Part shown: positions 5,299 through 6,204 of the stretch, one piece after another
Position numbering within the stretch: position 1 is the stretch's first letter
Layout of the letters: every line of letters starts with the position of its first letter
Assembly (NCBI GenBank): GCA_030592225.1
Contig: JAUVJT010000127.1
Coordinates: 1-6,204, forward strand
DNA length: 6,204 nt
Reading direction: 5' to 3'
Origin: Candidatus Stahliibacteriota bacterium
Lineage (GTDB): Bacteria > Hydrothermota > Tepidihabitantia > B3-TA06
The notes under the pieces: generated by a model
Seen by the model: the letters and a program-made list of their open reading frames with translations, nothing else
Told to the model about the DNA's origin: nothing
The model's database searches: none
Program-made: the position numbers and the translations under genes

Positions 5299-5949
5299 AT
5301 GAAAAAAGCGGTTTTCCTGGTTTTGATTCTTTCCGTGGCCGTATTCGCCCAGGGCAAGGGTTACGGCGGATTCGTTATGTCTTACATGATGCCCGACCTG
5401 GCCGATCTCAGCTCCGAGTTCACCTCTCACGGTCTTCCTGCCATAGAGGATGAGGTTATCACCTACGGCGGCGGAGGCTGGGGCGGAGGCAAGCATCTGA
5501 TGTTCGGCGGCTGGGGCTTCAGCGGCGGACGCAAGTTCGACAGCGACTCGGTATCGGTAAAGATGAACTACGGCGGAGGCTTCTTTGAACCCGGCTACTT
5601 CATCAACATCTACAAAGGCTTCGGCGTAATGCCATCGGTTGGTATCGGCGGCACCTGTGTAACCTTGAAGCTTCGCCCCAGACTGGGCGACGTGGACTTC
5701 GGCGACCTGCTGGATAATCCCGGACGAACCTCTGAAGTCTCCTACAGCACCTTCACCTTAGCGCCGAGCTTGACTATACTGATTCCGATTGAATTCATCG
5801 CCATCCAGATCAAGGGCGGATACATGTGGAGTCCGTTCGATGGCGAGTGGGAACTTGCCGACGGCGCCGACCTGCGCAAAGCACCCGAGATTAATCCCTC
5901 CGGCATCTACGCCCAGGCCGGACTGCTGTTCGGCGGCGGCTCAAACTAG
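5299..5949 (+). CDS. Secreted glycine/aromatic-rich protein, probable small outer-membrane beta-barrel; function unknown
   Basis: The 216-residue protein begins MKKAVFLVLILSVAVFAQG, a typical signal peptide with likely cleavage after Ala17 (AVFA|QG). The mature part contains alternating hydrophobic/polar strands rich in Gly, Tyr, Phe and Trp: GGGGWGGGKHLMFGGWGF (57-74), YGGGFFEPGYFINIYKGFG (91-109), MPSVGIGGTC (111-120), SEVSYSTFTLAPSLTILIP (145-163), FIAIQIKGGYMWSPF (166-180) and a final strand YAQAGLLFGG (204-213). This is the appearance of an outer-membrane barrel, although the last residue is Asn rather than the usual Phe/Trp. There is one cysteine (Cys120). The segment MMPDLADLSSEF (30-41) sits early in the mature protein. 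I do not recognise a named family. The start is fixed by AGGAGG at 5286-5291. The gene stands alone, divergent from the LRR lipoprotein gene, and is followed by its own terminator. Confidence 0.85.
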   Translation: MKKAVFLVLILSVAVFAQGKGYGGFVMSYMMPDLADLSSEFTSHGLPAIEDEVITYGGGGWGGGKHLMFGGWGFSGGRKFDSDSVSVKMNYGGGFFEPGYFINIYKGFGVMPSVGIGGTCVTLKLRPRLGDVDFGDLLDNPGRTSEVSYSTFTLAPSLTILIPIEFIAIQIKGGYMWSPFDGEWELADGADLRKAPEINPSGIYAQAGLLFGGGSN

Positions 5950-5973
5950 CACAGACACCCCGACAAAATTAAC

Positions 5974-5996
5974 AGGCCAGCCAAAAGGCTGGCCTT
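5974..5996 (+). terminator. Rho-independent terminator of the glycine-rich protein gene
   Basis: AGGCCAGCC (5974-5982) and GGCTGGCCT (5987-5995) form a perfect 9-bp stem with an AAAA loop, 25 bases after the stop codon. It is followed by TCGTTTCTGTT, a broken T-run. The minus strand has TTAATTTTG after the stem, so some bidirectional action is possible. Confidence 0.85.
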
Positions 5997-6006
5997 CGTT
6001 TCTGTT

Positions 6007-6197
6007 ACCCTCTCCCTTAGAGACTATCGGATAAGTCCGAAAAACCACAGATTACACAGATTTCCTGCGAAGCAGGTTTTGGCAAGTTCTTCATTTGCGC
6101 AACTTACCTCTCTGGACTTTTTGGCGCTTAGTGTCTCGGAGCCTCTGTGGTTGGTTTTCCGACAACCTCCTTAGGGAGCAGGGTTAAGGGTGAGGGA
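6007..6197. repeat. Gene-less inverted-repeat element with nested arms
   Basis: The outer left arm ACCCTCTCCCTTA (6007-6019) is inverted, imperfectly, in two tandem right-hand copies: TTAGGGAGCAGGGT (6171-6184) and TAAGGGTGAGGGA (6185-6197, 11 of 13 to the reverse complement of the left arm). An inner pair is GTCCGAAAAACCACAGA (6035-6051) against the 20-base arm 6144-6163, whose reverse complement carries a 4-base insertion. A small hairpin, CCTGC-GAA-GCAGG (6064-6076), lies inside. The left part contains ACCACAGATTACACAGA, a phrase I recall from intergenic repeats in many environmental genomes. There is no open reading frame of note and no transposase. It may continue past the right edge of the window. 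Confidence 0.55.
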
Positions 6198-6204
6198 AAA
6201 CAAA

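Noticed and set aside
1..6204. CRISPR array, prophage or integrase attachment at the tRNA
   Set aside because: There are no regularly spaced direct repeats, no integrase gene, and no duplicated tRNA 3' end within the window.

Overview
The window looks like an ordinary chromosomal stretch from a Gram-negative, probably uncultivated, bacterium. The signs are a signal-peptide lipoprotein, a glycine- and aromatic-rich secreted protein resembling a small outer-membrane barrel, strong AGGAGG ribosome binding sites and sigma70-like promoters. The housekeeping genes (groES, groEL) are clearly bacterial. I cannot name the phylum from this sequence alone. The LRR lipoprotein and the glycine-rich barrel-like protein fit FCB/WOR-3/Planctomycete-type genomes, but that is only an impression.

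Layout. Bases 1-1499 (+) hold the 3' part of a beta-class (N4/N6-amino) DNA methyltransferase gene. Its product carries a C-terminal Mrr-like PD-(D/E)xK nuclease domain; motif IV (DPPY) lies off the left edge. A perfect 9-bp hairpin with T-runs on both sides (1614-1639) ends this gene and the convergent groESL operon. On the minus strand, from right to left, come an LRR lipoprotein gene (5039-3993), a strong promoter (3861-3834), tRNA-Val(UAC) (3801-3728), groES (3616-3332) and groEL (3321-1681). The 5040-5298 region is a divergent regulatory region. It has a good minus-strand promoter for the LRR gene, two related palindromes, and a structured, T-tract-containing leader candidate for the plus-strand secreted glycine-rich protein (5299-5949). 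That gene ends in a perfect 9-bp terminator hairpin (5974-5996). The last 200 bases hold no gene. They contain an inverted-repeat element with nested arms and an ACCACAGATTACACAGA-type motif.

How the parts relate. GroES and GroEL form the standard two-gene chaperonin operon, with the groES stop codon inside the groEL Shine-Dalgarno. No CIRCE element and no convincing promoter were found between tRNA-Val and groES, so the tRNA promoter may also drive the chaperonin genes. The methyltransferase-nuclease fusion is the only defence-type gene. Its AT-rich central segment between GC-rich catalytic blocks suggests that the target-recognition segment was exchanged by recombination. The most worthwhile open questions are that mosaic, the divergent regulatory region at 5060-5260, and the terminal inverted-repeat element. 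I see no clear evidence of a wholly new system.
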